Positions 11,203 through 23,610 of a stretch of DNA of 64,000 nt are shown here, one piece after another. The notes under the pieces are model-generated. The model did not search any database and was not told the DNA's origin. It saw nothing but the letters and a program-made list of their open reading frames with translations. The translations under genes were made by a program, and so were the position numbers. The first letter of the stretch is position 1. Every line of letters begins with the position of its first letter. The DNA comes from Uranotaenia lowii (lineage: Eukaryota; Arthropoda; Insecta; Diptera; Culicidae), in the NCBI RefSeq assembly GCF_029784155.1, contig NC_073691.1, forward strand, positions 65,168,839 through 65,232,838, given 5' to 3'.

Positions 11203-13220
11203 TGTAACGAACTGTTTATCTAATAAAAAGGAAAAATATTATGAACCACCTTATTCAAGATAAGACGATAGAATCGATCTAGTCTAATCTTAACCGTTTG
11301 CAAACATGTAGTGCCATCTGGTGGCCGATAGCGTCTTAAGTCTAGACTCAACAAACACTTCAAACGGTCCCGCTCCAACCGTTTGAGCAAGATCGCTCTT
11401 GGGTTGCAACGTCGGAAAAGTTTGACCCTTGGACCCGGTAAAACCACCATACGTATGTGTGCAAGTGAGAAAGGAACTTGCGCCAAAAATGTGGCCTATT
11501 GTTTTAAGAATTCGATGCCGATTCCTGGTTGGCCTTGATCCACTTGCTACTCGCTTCGACACTTGCTTTGTAGAATCAAAACCATTAGGAATGTGATATT
11601 TGAGATTCTGGAGATTAACATAAAAATTGTTAAAAAGATATTTGTTAGTCGATTTCATTTAGTGAAAAATAAAACGTTATCAGATAGTAAATTGAATTGA
11701 TACTAGCATTGAGTAAGTGTAAAAATCGTTATAAATACAAATTGATAAAAATTACATGTGCTTACATAAGGTTTCATTAGTCTAGCAGGATAGCAGGCTC
11801 AAAGCTAGTTAAGTGAACACGCTACGTGAAATAAAAAGCGTATAAAAAAAAAGGTAACTAATCCTGTTGTTGCGATTTAGTCGGGATAATCATGATAACC
11901 GTTGACAGGTAACCCGCGTCAACGTGGGTGTTAGTCTGGGGTTGGAAAACCCACGCCACAACTGCATCCATCGTCCTTAGTGGTAAGCGACCGGCAATCG
12001 GCTGGCTCAAACTCGGTTGCGGATTGAGAACCCCCGAGTCGTGAACCTAGCCGGCATCCACTAATTACCACGTGACATCGCTTCTCGGCTAGAAAGTCGG
12101 CTTCTATCGTCTGGCTCATACTCGGTTGCGGATTGAAAACCCCCGGGCTGTGCTCGCCGGACGGTGCTTGACCTTTCCGACGTGTCGTCCAGTCCCTCGG
12201 CCCAGTGTCAAGAAACGGAAACCGCCGGATCCATCCTCGTTGTGGATTGAGGAACCTCTGGTGTGCTCCATCCACCGGCGTATGTAAATTTCCACGTGTC
12301 GTCCAGTTTCTCAGTTCTAGGGTCAAGCAAGCGACTCTTGCCGGAACCATCCTCGTTGTGGACTGAGAATCCCCGGGTTGTGGAAAGCGGTGCCTGCGCT
12401 TGTACGGAATCACGTGCCATCCATCCGTCGACATCCGGTTCTTCGTCGACACCTAGGATCGAAAGCAAGAAGAGGGTTGTGGAAAGTGGTGCCTGCGCTT
12501 GTACGGAACTACGTGCCATCCATCCGTCGACATCCGGTTCTTCGTCGACACCTAGGCCCAAAAGCACTAAGAAGAAGCCGAGTCAGCAACGGTGTGAAAC
12601 TCGGACCAAACTCGGTTGGCATTTAGGAATCTCGCGCCCTGGCAGCCCGATTCCTCCTTGGTCAAAAGTAATACCTACCTGTCAGCGCTGAAAGCCCGCC
12701 TACAAAGGTCGTGGGTGAGTATTTGAAATCCCACACAAAAATCGCATACACACCAAAAGTAAAGATTGTAAATTAGTAAATAAGAGGTAGGGAACCAGAT
12801 AGGAGTTAACCGAATTGGATAATAATATAAACTAGAAGTAACTATAAACAGTCCGTCTTTTGCCTTCAGTTCAAAAGCGCCCGAAAGGCAGGCAATTTCT
12901 TCTACTCAAGCTGTTGTCGTTGCGTGCAAGTTTTTGGATTAGACCGCGTCAATAACGAAAAATTTATTCAATTAAATGTACTTTGGCCTTCTGCGTAACG
13001 AGATTACATTTTCACGGGATTCAAGATCGAGTGCGTTGACGTCTTGTTTTAAAACCCTATCCTAAACCGGGGAAACAATTGTTCGAGCCACTTATTCCGC
13101 ACCCGCCTTGTGAAAGGGTCTTGGCCGGCATTTCAACTCGTGTCAGCAATCTTCCATTCTGGAAGTGGCGCCCTTAAATAAATTGCTGGCATTGATGGTG
13201 AGACAATAATATCCGTTACA
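11203..13220 (+). repeat. 3' LTR of the Ty3/Gypsy-type retrotransposon
   Basis: Copy of the 5' LTR, ending GTTACA at 13220. The start is placed at TGTAAC (11203) because LTRs normally begin TG, but the matching base of the 5' copy lies outside the window. A convincing polypurine tract is not visible just upstream, so the start could be up to ~65 bp further left (a TGTTTTT at about 11139). One mismatch was noticed across ~2 kb, which indicates a very recent insertion. Confidence 0.9.
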
Positions 13221-14230
13221 ATCTCATCGTGTGAATGAGGTCCCCACACAGCGCAACTACTAGCTTTGTGAATCCAGTCCAAGATCCAGAAACACAAAGC
13301 GAGTTGTCGACGACACTTTCTCTGTTCAAACACGCGGGTAGGGGGGGTAAGCCCCCTAAGCCACGTGTAGGACTCAGACTCCTCCGAACTCTCAAGTAGT
13401 GTTGACTTAAGTCACAACTCAGCGCAACTACTCGATCTTCAAGTCGGGCGCATGACCACCCGAAGCGCAGATCGAGCTATAGAACGCCCTCATCAGGTCA
13501 CACTCGCGGTTCAGGAGCAACAATTCCCGAAACGCGTGTCGAACCCTGACACCTCCGGCAAAATGTGCCTCTCAGACACTTACGTGATAACACGTCCCAA
13601 GTGATCGGCCCACCATTGGCCACCACTTTGCACATCTACTCGTTTTGCGAGTCGGATCTATACCCACCGAAGCGCAAAACGAGTTGGCGATCGCTCTCCC
13701 TCCGGTCACGTCCGCATATCAGGGCCATGACCCCCCGAAAGCGTGTTGGACCACCACACACACACCCAAGTACTGGTACCCGGGTGCACCACTTCTTCTG
13801 CGTGGGTTTGGCAGACCCGTCGACAGCCTCTAGTGGGTTTGGTGTAGTTCTCTTGGCCGTTCCTACATCTGCAATACGCCGGACTTGCAGACACGTTTCC
13901 ACTCTGCACCACGGGGAGGTGGAACTACGTCGCAGAGCAAGAAATCACGAAGCCTTCCTCATTCGTCTTGTATGGGAATCCATCCATCCTCCGATCCACT
14001 TCTTGTATGGGAAACTTTCCTGTCACCCCTACTGCCATTCAGGGCTCTATAATAGAGGTCTGCTACTAACGTTATGTCTTGCTTCTCTTCCACCGCCATC
14101 TGTCGCAGAAGCTGTTGTGCTTCGTGACAGTGGTTGAGGTTGATTTGGATTACCTCCAAGCCCTTGCTATTGCTGTTAGCGCCTTTTGGCAGGCGGTTCG
14201 CAATCTGACAACGCTGAGTCACAGTCACGT
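13221..14230 (-). pseudogene. Decayed R1-clade LINE fragment (start of ORF2 endonuclease)
   Basis: On the minus strand at 14228-13960 a frame reads VIQINLNHCHEAQQLL, matching the start of the endonuclease in the larger R1-clade LINE of this window (VIQINLNHSDVAQLLL at ~41820). Downstream (lower coordinates) a short NEEGFVIS block also recalls that endonuclease. The frame is then lost. The region 13221-13960 is GC-rich with repeated CGCAAAACGAGTTGGCGATC-like motifs but no readable protein. The 3' LTR abuts it at 13220, so the retrotransposon probably landed in this older copy. Confidence 0.6.
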
Positions 14231-14559
14231 TCCTTTTTGGATTTTGGGAATGTCATCGCAAAGAAATTTCCATGAGAAAATGTCAAAACTCATTTGGGAT
14301 GAATGTCGCAACTTGCATTGAGATTTGGAAAAAAAAAAATGTTAAGCTTAGCAGATGAAAGCCGGTCGTATCTTCCATGATCTTCATATTAGCAAGTGTC
14401 ATGGCGCCATTTACCCTATTGAATGTTACAAAATCATAATTGTAACATACATTGAAATTTTCAGGAAATGTAATTAAAATGAACGTCGCGACAGCTAAAA
14501 CGGTTTCTTGCTAGTTTTATTCAGGAGAATTTTGGAAGTTAGACTTTGCCCATGTGGGC

Positions 14560-14690
14560 TGGGCATGGACAATATCAAAATGATTAGATTTTAACTTGCG
14601 ACACATGAATAGAAAGCTCTTGATCTGTACTTGATGGGAATTGGTAGGAGAAGTGGTTCGGGGATTCAGGTGAAAAGTCAAATCAAAGTG
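14560..14690 (-). repeat. Dispersed repeat, copy 1 (inverted)
   Basis: The reverse complement shares GATCAAGAGCTTTCTATTCA, CCACTTCTCCTA and AAGTTAAAATCTAATCA with sequences at 18915-18990 and 19010-19115. These copies flank the Transib-like element in opposite orientation. They may be the arms of an older foldback that the Transib-like element entered, or scattered copies of one family. Confidence 0.65.
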
Positions 14691-14795
14691 CCGGCAACTT
14701 ATTCTAGGAAGAGGCCATGCACACACCACGTGGAAAACTCAGATTGAGGTGGAGGTTTGCAAATTTTCACACTTTTATCGGAGAGGGGGTAAGTC

Positions 14796-17700
14796 CACGG
14801 TGTCTCTGATGGAACGATTTTATTTATCGAAAATTAGCATCGCTAATTTTTGCACCATTTGAAAGCAGGGACTTTCCCCTTTCATTTGAGCCCAAATTTG
14901 AAATAATCCACCGGGGGGCAGGGACCGAAAACAGCACGAACACAGTAAGTGCAACACAATTTGATGACACAGCACTTCCGAAACGAAGCTGTGCTGTGTC
15001 TGTGTTAATCTACTTTTGTTGCGTGTCGGCCGCAACACAGCACAGTATGCGACACAGTTGACGACACAGTGTGTTCGTGTGCCGGTCCCGATACGATTAT
15101 CATTGTTGCTCCTGCCAGCTAGCTTTTTTTTCAATTCGTCGCCTACTTGCTAGCAGCCGAACTGGATATTTTTTTTTCTTTTGCTTTTGCTCAACACAAT
15201 GTGAGTGAAGAGCTTCGCCATTGAAAATACGGAGAAATGCTGTCCAGTCAAGTGCGACGGGTGAAAAAATAGCCTTGCTCGTAACAACACTGTGTTGCGT
15301 GCTGTGTTATCCTCGACACGACACAACTGGGAACTGTGTCGTGTTGATTTGATGCAACACAACACAATTGAAGTGCTGTGCCAAACCAAAGTGTCGCACA
15401 CAAAAATTTATGTGTCAGCACTCCAGGATTTGTGTTGCACGATATGTATTGTGTTGTGTTTGTGTTTTTTGTCGGTCTCTGCCGGGGGGTCTAGAACATT
15501 TTATTTTTTTGAAGATTTTTTAACCTTTATAACGGATTTTCCCAATACTAATCACTGTGAAAACGCTCGTCTTACCTTCAGCGTAAATTCAACATTATAT
15601 GTCAATAACATGATTCAACATGAAATTTCTCTGGCTACAATTTTGTAGAAGACTTCAAAGTGATACAAATTGAGAGAAATGAGTTGGAATGTCACAAACA
15701 GAGTGATTATTGTTTCATTTGAAAAATCTAATAAAACTTCTCACCATTGATTGTACTAAGACCAGAAAAAGTATTCTACGAGCTTAGTTATTAATTGTAG
15801 AGTATATAAATGTTCAAAACGGTTTATTCACATTTAAAAATCAATCTTTTACATTAAATTGATCAGGATTATCTGAAGTTATGAGCATTTTTGAGGTTTA
15901 TTATTCCGGAACAAATATCAAAATTTTTTTGTCACTCCGATTTTTCCAAAAACCCCAAAGTAGGGAATAAATATAGTTTAAGGTATTTGAAACGAAAATT
16001 TGATACATTCTTCGAAAATTCTAACAGTTGAATGAGCGAAAGGCAAACTGTAGAAGATGGGAATAATATCATCTGTCGTTTATAATTTTTTTTCCAAATG
16101 TATCAAACATATTTATTTTTTTTTTCGATTGTTTGATTTTGTGCAATGTAGATTGTATACATGTTTGTTGCAAGCCAGCTTTGGTTGAATTTTTTTACCA
16201 ATGTATTGAAAATTTAAACTAATTTTTGTTTTGAACCCCCCCTCCTTTTGATGTTTCAACTCCAAATGACAAAAGACAGATTTCAAATTTGTTCCGGCCA
16301 TATAAAAAAAGATGGCTCCTGCTTGACTTGAACATTTTGTTACTCATGTCATACTTTGAGCAATGTTACATTTTGAATAAGTGCCTAATCTGGCAAATAT
16401 ATTTATGTAGATAAATTATTTTAAGCATTTCAAGCCAGTGCTTTAAATACTGTTCATGACACGATGTAATATTTTAATTTCATAGAAGTAAGAAAATAGT
16501 ATTCCAGGGGAAAGCCAAAAATGCAGAAATCCACAGACAATTGCTTGCAGTGTTCCATACTATCAGATAAAAACACATGTTTTTTTATTTTATCTAGGAA
16601 ATTTGAAAAAAAAAATCATCAATTTGAACAAATACAAAAATTTCAGAAAACGAAATAAAAAATTCGCCAAAAATCTGATGATTTCAGATCTGACAACTTA
16701 AAGTGAGTTGAGAGAATATTTTCAGATAACAGTATTACATCAATTCAACCTCTTAACATTGTTGAAAACAAAGTTGATGTTGTGGTTTTTTTTCATCTTC
16801 TTTTTCCTTTTTATCAAAAAAAGAATCATTGAAAGACATTAGGTTCAGTTCGTGTACTTTTGAGAAAAATGAACAATCTGAAATTTTCGCTGGAAAGCTT
16901 AAATTCGACCACATTTTTAAATACACGAGTGCCTCCAAAAACACTAATCCATGCAATCAAAGATAAACAATAGGTTGAAATTTTTATTTAATTTTATATA
17001 TGACACTTTATCATGGTTATGGTACCCGTGTCTAAGGTTTCACAATCTATCAAAAGTGAAAAGTTTGAAAACCTTCAGAAATCATCAACAAGGGTGAAAG
17101 ATTTTCAACAAAAATGTTTGATTTTAAAATCCAGGTGAATTATTTGAATTTTCAGCTTAAATGCAAGAAGTAAATCTAATTTGTTTCCTAGTCCCAAATG
17201 TTTGTTCATAAAGTATTCAATCTAACTTAGCTCAAAATATAAATAACTAAATTTTCAAGAAAGGCGGAATACATTTTTTCCAGAATAAAACCCTACAAAT
17301 GCTCATAAATTCAGATAATCCTGATCAATTTAATGTAAAAGATTGATTTTTTAATGAAAATAAACCATTTTGAACATTTATATACTCTACAACCAATAAC
17401 TAAGCTCGTAGAATACTTTTCTGGTCTTAGTACAATCAATGGTGAGAAATTTTATTAGATTTTTCAAATGAAATAATAATCACTTTGTTTGTAACATTAC
17501 AACTCTTTTCTCTCAATTTGTATCACTTTGATGTCTTCTACAAAATTGTAGCCAGGGAAATTTCCTATTGCATCATGTTATTGACATATAATTTTGGATT
17601 TACGCTAAAAGTAAGACGAGCGTTTTCACAGTGATAAATTTGATTTTGGCTTTTGAAAAACCATTAAAAAGGTTAAAAAATCTTCAAAAAAATAAAATGT

Positions 17701-17828
17701 TCTAGACCCCCCGGTTGATTATTTCAAATTTGGGCTCAAATGAAAGGGGGAAATCCCAGCTTTCAAATGGTGCAAAAATTAGCGATGCTAATTTTCGAAA
17801 AATAAAATTTTCTCCCAGAGACACCGTG
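14796..17828. mobile_element. Transib-like DNA transposon, non-autonomous, with long terminal inverted repeats
   Basis: Both ends begin CACGGTGTCTCTG in inverted orientation and are flanked by the 5-bp direct duplication AAGTC (14791-14795 and 17829-17833). CAC-starting termini with 5-bp duplications are the hallmark of Transib elements. The inverted arms are ~550 bp: the right arm is about 17278-17828, and the left arm is 14796-14918 plus 15490-15920, split by a younger insertion. The AT-rich core (about 15920-17278) has no transposase-like frame, so the copy is probably non-autonomous. Confidence 0.82.
14919..15481. mobile_element. 563-bp hAT-type MITE nested in the Transib-like element
   Basis: The element starts CAGGGACCGA and ends TCGGTCTCTG, forming inverted termini. 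It is flanked by the 8-bp duplication CCGGGGGG at 14911-14918 and 15482-15489. The right arm of the host element shows the uninterrupted target with a single CCGGGGGG, which proves the insertion. The interior is packed with ACACAACAC/GTGTTGTGT and ACACAGC motifs in both orientations, like the subterminal transposase-binding repeats of hAT elements. Open frames inside are by-products of these repeats. Confidence 0.9.
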
Positions 17829-18064
17829 AAGTCATTTCGACGTGGACATACTCGTTCGGTAATTGAACAGGATAATATTTACGTTGAAGTCCGAAAATCG
17901 ATACATTATTTCAAAACATTTTTTTATATAACGAACACACACATATAGGATCTCAGTGAAACTTCATGTTTCTTTGAAGAGATCTAAATTCTACTTAACA
18001 CTAAAGCGTACATCTTTCAAGGATATAATGGCTAGCATGCTAACACCACCAGCCCGCAGAAAGA

Positions 18065-18150
18065 GTACTATGTATGCCGTAACCGAAAATCGATCTCATG
18101 ACTTCTGGCTTAGAAGACTTGAACGCTGTCCTCTAGGCCACGGTCGGCGG
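18065..18150 (-). repeat. tRNA-derived SINE head (relic)
   Basis: Read on the minus strand, GTGGCCTAGAGGACAGCG fits a Pol III A box and, about 40 bp on, GAGATCGATTTTCGG resembles a B box. The block looks like a mosquito tRNA-derived SINE head. It is too diverged to fold as a functional tRNA, and tail and duplications were not resolved. Confidence 0.45.
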
Positions 18151-18914
18151 CTTTTTTTTTTGTTTCGATTTATTGAAACTTACGGTTCCCTCCGCCGCGG
18201 CGTCCGGAACAGCTGCAGACTTCTGCAGCTGTTTGTTTTGTTTCCTCTTGCTATGTCCAATTAGCAATCTAGAACAATAGATCAATGATTCCTGATGACA
18301 GGTGATGATGATAAACACGATACAAATGTTAACATCATCACACGGTTAAGCGAGACTACTCAAATTGGGTTCGTGGAAACACAATAGTGTTGCCAGATAT
18401 TCTGGGTAAGAGTATACTCGGTTAGGGAAGACGATAAGTGGAGAGTGAGACAATAGCAATCGCTATTGAATTGTGTAGTTATGTAATGACTAGACTGACA
18501 AAACATGAATAAAGATAACTCTATTCCATCACTGAAACCTGTGTTTTCAGTACGATTTTTGTCGTTAAACCATACTTGTGGCTCTAGAAAATGAATAAAT
18601 TTTAAAAAATACATAGAAAATATGAAAAATTCAAAGCAACATACAGAATACATTTTTTCTTCTAAATTTAAAGTCAAAACCAATCGTCTGGAGTCAATTA
18701 TTTCCTATACACGAAAAAGTCCGTTCAAGCCGTGAGCGTTCTATCAACTTCAAAATTTCCACATGCCATATCACTAGAACAAGAACTTATAGACCAAATC
18801 TGGTAGATAATTCGAGTTCAGGACACCAAAATCTTCAAAATCCAGACATTAAATCATAAGCCTAAAAAGTTCCCTAGTTAAATGCCACTGATGTGAGGCA
18901 GTTTTTCCCCAGCA

Positions 18915-19115
18915 TGAACAGATCAAGAGCTTTCTATTCATGTGTTGCAAGTTAAAATCTAATCATATTGATTTTTCGGATCCTTAAACCGGCAAGTTTG
19001 GCCATGGCCAGGACCAGATGTCCCCAAACCACTTCTCCTATCAATTTTCATCATATACAGATCAAGAGCTTTCTATTTACGTGTCGTAAGCTAAAATCTG
19101 ATCATTTTGATTTTT
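18915..19115 (+). repeat. Dispersed repeat, copies 2 and 3
   Basis: Two partial direct copies, each containing CAGATCAAGAGCTTTCTAT followed by a TTAAAATCTAATCA-like block, begin near 18918 and 19058. They are inverted relative to the copy at 14560-14690. The surrounding 17834-18914 and 19116-20125 hold no gene I recognise. A GACCCGGTGTGCTTTGCTAC block at ~19218 looks like common insect repeat sequence. Confidence 0.6.
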
Positions 19116-19439
19116 TCGGATTCCGTAATAGACAGGTAGTGTCGAGAGCCATATTGGATTTTGTTTTGTGACGTCACAAAAACGGATGTTTTACAAAAAA
19201 AAACAAAAATAACAGCTGACCCGGTGTGCTTTGCTACACCTTTCAAAATCAAATGATATTTTCAGAAATTATTCAATTTTTTATTGTTTTGTTGTCATTA
19301 TCTTAAATCAAATTATTACATAATTCATAAGAAACCGCTATAAAATGAGAGCTGCAGCTGGAGTTTTAAATTGCAAACCAAAATTAACATGAACTAATAT
19401 TCTGAATCTTGACCTATAAATTTGTTTTAAAGATCTGAT

Positions 19440-20125
19440 AATTTTGATCTGTTTCTTTAAGCTTCGCCCTTAAAAAAGGAGGGTCTTAAATTGATCGTAC
19501 GCAAACAATCCAACTTATAAAATATGTATTGGGGCATAGGTTTGGCTTACCAGATGTTCCGAAGGGTTTGCTACCGTTAAACACTCCTGTATGCGACAAA
19601 ACGGCCCAGAAAAAAAGCAGACGTATATCGCACTTCCAACAACTTGGATGATGATAAAAATTTACCGCAATAGCACCGATATTCCGCAATCTGCGACTGC
19701 ACTTAACACCGCACAACAACGGCACACCTTGCCGGAATATATCAACGGGTTTCGAAGAAACTTATTAGGGTTTAAAACCTTCTATTGGGGGGTTTTAGGA
19801 TTTGCCTTGGGCGGACAAAAAAACGCGCAACCGAGCAGAATAAGGTTCTTACTATACACTAGTTTATTGAACTTTGTACATTTGTGTTGTACCTTGAACA
19901 AAGGTACACAATTTGAGAGCTTTACTCAGAGCTTAAATTAAACAATTTCGATTGTGAGTAGGCTCTATTAAGGTGACTACAAAAATGAATAATCTAGAAC
20001 TTAGGGTTTCATTTCAAAGATCTTTTTCGTTTAGAATTTCATTGGTACCAACAATATGGTTGTTTTTGCTTCATATGTTTTTGATTTATGCTGAAAACTG
20101 ATGAGAGAGCCCTGCCCCCTTGTAC
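19440..20125. other. Stretch without recognisable gene
   Basis: Moderately GC-rich island (19530-19830) inside AT-rich DNA. The open frame at 19591-19941 has no resemblance to a known protein and no splice or promoter context. It could be an old repeat. A run of C at 20131-20147 marks the start of the next array. Confidence 0.4.
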
Positions 20126-20129
20126 TTCC

Positions 20130-21170
20130 CTCCCCCCCCCCCCCCCCTGCTGAATGGAAATCGAGATCTTTAATAATCATTCCCATTTTTTTCGTTCCCA
20201 AAAATCCTCTTGTATCAAATTAAGATCCATTGGTTGATAAGTTTTTAAGTTTTACATCAAAATATATATATGGAACCCCCTCCTTTCTTCTCCTCTCTAC
20301 ACTGTAGAGCGTAAGGGTCTATTACAACCATAGAACTATATCTCGTAACCAAGTACCTTTCCATGCCATATTTGTTTCCATTTGTTGGCTTCGTTAGCAT
20401 AAATTGAGAACTTCTGCTAACAAAATTGAATTGGGCTCACCTCCCTCCTCCTATGTATCTACTCACTGGAAGGAGGATGGTGTGTAAGATAATCAAAGAA
20501 TCATACAAAAATGATTTTCTATGTTAAGTTTTGTCCATTTTTCGGATTTTGTAAATAAAAATTAAATGTAAGCTTTCCTCTTCCCTTCCTTTATTCCCAA
20601 TTATATCAATACACTGCAAGAAAGGAATTGTTTGACATAGAAAAATTTCTCGTATTGAAATACCATCCCATGCCAAATTTGGTTTCATTTGCTTTGCAAA
20701 TTCTTGAGTTATGCATTAACTTGAAAGGAAGTACCATCCCCTCTTCCATTATCCCCATTGAATGGAGGGGTGAGAACTTAATATTCATGAATTTTGTTTT
20801 TGTACTCAAATACTTTTTGATACCAAATTTTATATCATTTGCTCGATTATTTCTCGAGTTATGCAAAAAAATTGTATGGAAGGCCCCCTTTCCCTCTTTA
20901 TATATTTCCGCTGAAAAAAGGTGGGGCTTCAATTTACCATAGAAACATTTCTTGTATCCAAATACCCTCACATGCGAAATATGGTTTAATTTGCTCGACC
21001 AGCTCTCTAATTATACTAAAAATTGTAAGGGAGACCTCTTCTCCCCCTTTTCATCCACCTATTTGAAGGAGTGAGGGATTCCAAATATTCATAGAAGCAT
21101 TTCTCGTACCCAAATATTGTTCCATGCCAAATTTGGTTCCATTTGCTGTTGTAGTTCTATGGTTGAAATT
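20130..21170 (+). repeat. Degenerate tandem array, ~170-bp units
   Basis: Five or six diverged units, each with CATAGAAACATTTCTCGTA, a CATGCCAAATTTGGTTTCATTTGCT block, a GAGTTATGC motif and a CCCCTCTTCC-rich block ending in a GAATGGAGG-like motif. Starts are near 20150, 20330, 20625, 20790, 20940 and 21090. The type resembles a dispersed tandem repeat common in mosquito genomes (recollection, not checked). The antiparallel open frames at 20606-20971 arise from the repeat. Confidence 0.75.
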
Positions 21171-21965
21171 AATATTTTCAAAATCAAAGAAAATACTTAT
21201 ACAGTTATTACGCTGACATTTTAGTTATACTATTTGTTTACCCAAAGTTTATCCTGCATCAAGGTTTTAAAAAGAAACATCGTTACTTTTATATGAATTG
21301 CAAAAAAATATTGATAATAAAATCCCACAAAAAAAACACTTGCATAAATCTACACGGTCATTAATTTTTACAGCAGTTTAAATTCCACTTGGAATTTTTT
21401 GAAGATAAAGACTTTGAGTTGCAAAATCATCCCCTTTGAAGTATTCTATAATATGCTACCTTCAAACAATCAATTTGTTTTACCATCATTCGTATGGAAA
21501 GTTTTGAGTCATAGTTATGCTACATCAATTACTTATTTTACCTTTTTTCAAAATTATGTCTTTGTTTTTATCATTTAAAAAGCTGTTTGTTTGATAAGTT
21601 GATTTTATTTTATTTTTTGTGTTATACCACACCTACAAAAACTTCTTCTTAACATAGAAATCTTTTACTTGAGGAATCAATGGACAACCTTTCATGAATT
21701 GATATTATCTTGTTTTGTTTTTCAAAATTGTATGTAGCTTTAGATTTCCAAAAGAATTATTATACTGAGATGTGGTTGGAAAATGTTTTCTTTTATCAAG
21801 TTCCTGATCTATTATTTTTGTCAAGCGATATCGATTCCGAGCACCGTTGTATAAAATCATTTCATCGATCTAGTAACCAGGAAAAGCAATTCCAGTGCCT
21901 CCGGGTAGAACTACTCTTTTTCAATGAATCAACGTTGATCTGAAAAAAAAAACAAACTAGAACAG
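21171..21965. other. AT-rich stretch, no gene seen
   Basis: No promoter, splice pattern or known protein similarity. The open frame 21710-21943 is likely chance. Confidence 0.4.
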
Positions 21966-22098
21966 TTAGAGCAAGTTCACTGGTGTGTGGAAAAAGTCGT
22001 AGAAATTTTGTCACTTTTAGCACATTTTGAAAATTTTGCCATGAAAAAACATTTTCAAGATTTGTGGCCTTCAAGTTTTTAACAACACGTGTTGTAGT

Positions 22099-22425
22099 TG
22101 TAGGGAATAAGATAAGGATAAATAATATATAGAAAAAATATATATAGGAAATAGTTTGAATTATACAATTGAAGGAATTAAGGTGAGTGTTAGTTGAGTG
22201 GATGGATTGAACTAGAGAAATTGAATATGTGGCAACATTTTCATATGTCAAAGTAATCGGCCCTGCAGCTGACAGGTCTGGTCGTTACCGTCGTTGAACG
22301 GAGAGGAAATTAAAGAAAGAGGGAGAGAGAAGAGGACGAAAGCGGGTCCGATAGAAAAGAACGTCAGTTTAAAGACGAGTTTCGAAAAGTGATGTCGGTT
22401 TTGAAAAACGGTGTGAAAAAAATGA
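22099..22425 (+). repeat. Internal direct repeat, copy 1 (327 bp)
   Basis: TGTAGGGAATAAGATAAGG through GGTGTGAAAAAAATGA. The same sequence recurs from 23611 to 27498, where it is split by the CMC-like insertion. It forms the left boundary of a duplicated ~1.5-kb module inside the Harbinger-like element. The start TGT recalls an LTR, but the ends do not form TG...CA and no primer site follows. Confidence 0.85.
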
Positions 22426-22429
22426 ATAG

Positions 22430-23325
22430 AAAAGGGAGAGTGGAAAAAAGTATATTGGATAAGGAAGTATAAAAAAAAAAACAAAAGGAAGGACAAAAAG
22501 AGCAAAATACATTAATTAAATAGGAAATATAGAGTTATAAATGGAGGAACAGACATGGATAACGTAAAAAGGGCGAATGGAATTTGGATGAATTGAAGGT
22601 GGATATCAAGATTGTTTCACAAGGATAATGTTATTTAAAAAAAAATTAAGAAAATGGGTGATCATGTATCAAAAAAAAAAAATGAATGAACAAAACAAAA
22701 AATTACCCAAAAATTAAGTGGAAAGAATGGAGAACATAACATTAACGTAAATTGGAAGTAGAAAAAAAATGGATAAAAAATTACCGAAAAAATCTGTTGA
22801 AGGTAGAATACAGAGAAATAGAGATTATTCGAAAAAAATAATGCTACTGAATGGAGCATTGAAAATAATGTAAATTGAGAAACAAAGAAAAGAAAAAGGA
22901 GAGTGGAAAAAAGTATATTGGATAAGGAAGTATTAAAAACAACACAAGAAAAAGAAGGACAAAATACATTAAATAAATAGGAAATATAGAGTTATAAATG
23001 GAGGAACAGACATGGATAACAGGAGAATGGAATTCGTATAAATTGAGAGTGGAAATCACGATTATTTCACAAGGATTATGTTATTTAAAAAATTAAATAA
23101 TGATATGGGTGATCATGTATTGAAAAAGTGAATGAATAAAAAAAAGTACCTAAAAATTCAGAAGAAAGAATTGAGAACAGAACATTTATAGAATTAGAAA
23201 TAAAAAAAAATGGATTCAAAAATTACAGAAAAAAATCGGTTGATGAGAGTAGAATACAAAGAAATAGAGATTATTCGAAAAAAATGCAACCGGAGAATGA
23301 GCATAATGGAGAATTTAAAGTAATG
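22430..23325 (+). repeat. Two tandem ~460-bp units between the internal direct repeats
   Basis: Unit 1 (22430-22875) and unit 2 (22893-23325) share GTATATTGGATAAGGAAGTA, ATAGAGTTATAAATGGAGGA, GGGTGATCATGTAT and GAAATAGAGATTATTCG in the same order. The purine-rich plus strand makes many T/F/L-rich minus-strand frames that are not genes. Confidence 0.82.
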
Positions 23326-23610
23326 TATAGAAAATATGTGAATACGAAAACATAACAAATGGTTTGTGACAAATATTAATGGTAAATGAGCGATGAAAAA
23401 AAGGATTATTATGGAAGGCAAAACGAAAAATAAAGAATGGAAATGAGAGAATAACGGAAAACAGATAATAAAAAAGGGGAAATGGAAACAGAATGACATG
23501 AATCAATTCAGTAATGAACATTTGCCTAACTATCCGTCTAATAAATTGGAAGAGTTTCTAGACAAACATGGGCATTATCGTTTAGAACTTAAATAATAGT
23601 GTAGAGGCGG

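Noticed and set aside
13565..14137. 190-codon plus-strand ORF
   Set aside because: Opposite strand to a decayed R1-clade LINE whose endonuclease start is recognisable; the plus-strand translation has no similarity.
18065..18150. A functional tRNA gene
   Set aside because: A-box and B-box-like motifs are present, but the sequence is too diverged for a cloverleaf and fits a SINE head better.
20606..20971. Opposing ORFs of 121 and 104 codons
   Set aside because: Both fall in the degenerate ~170-bp tandem array and have no domain features.
22248..23521. Series of minus-strand ORFs rich in Phe, Leu, Ser and Tyr that look like membrane proteins
   Set aside because: They are translations of purine-rich tandem repeats; the two repeat units give similar spurious frames.
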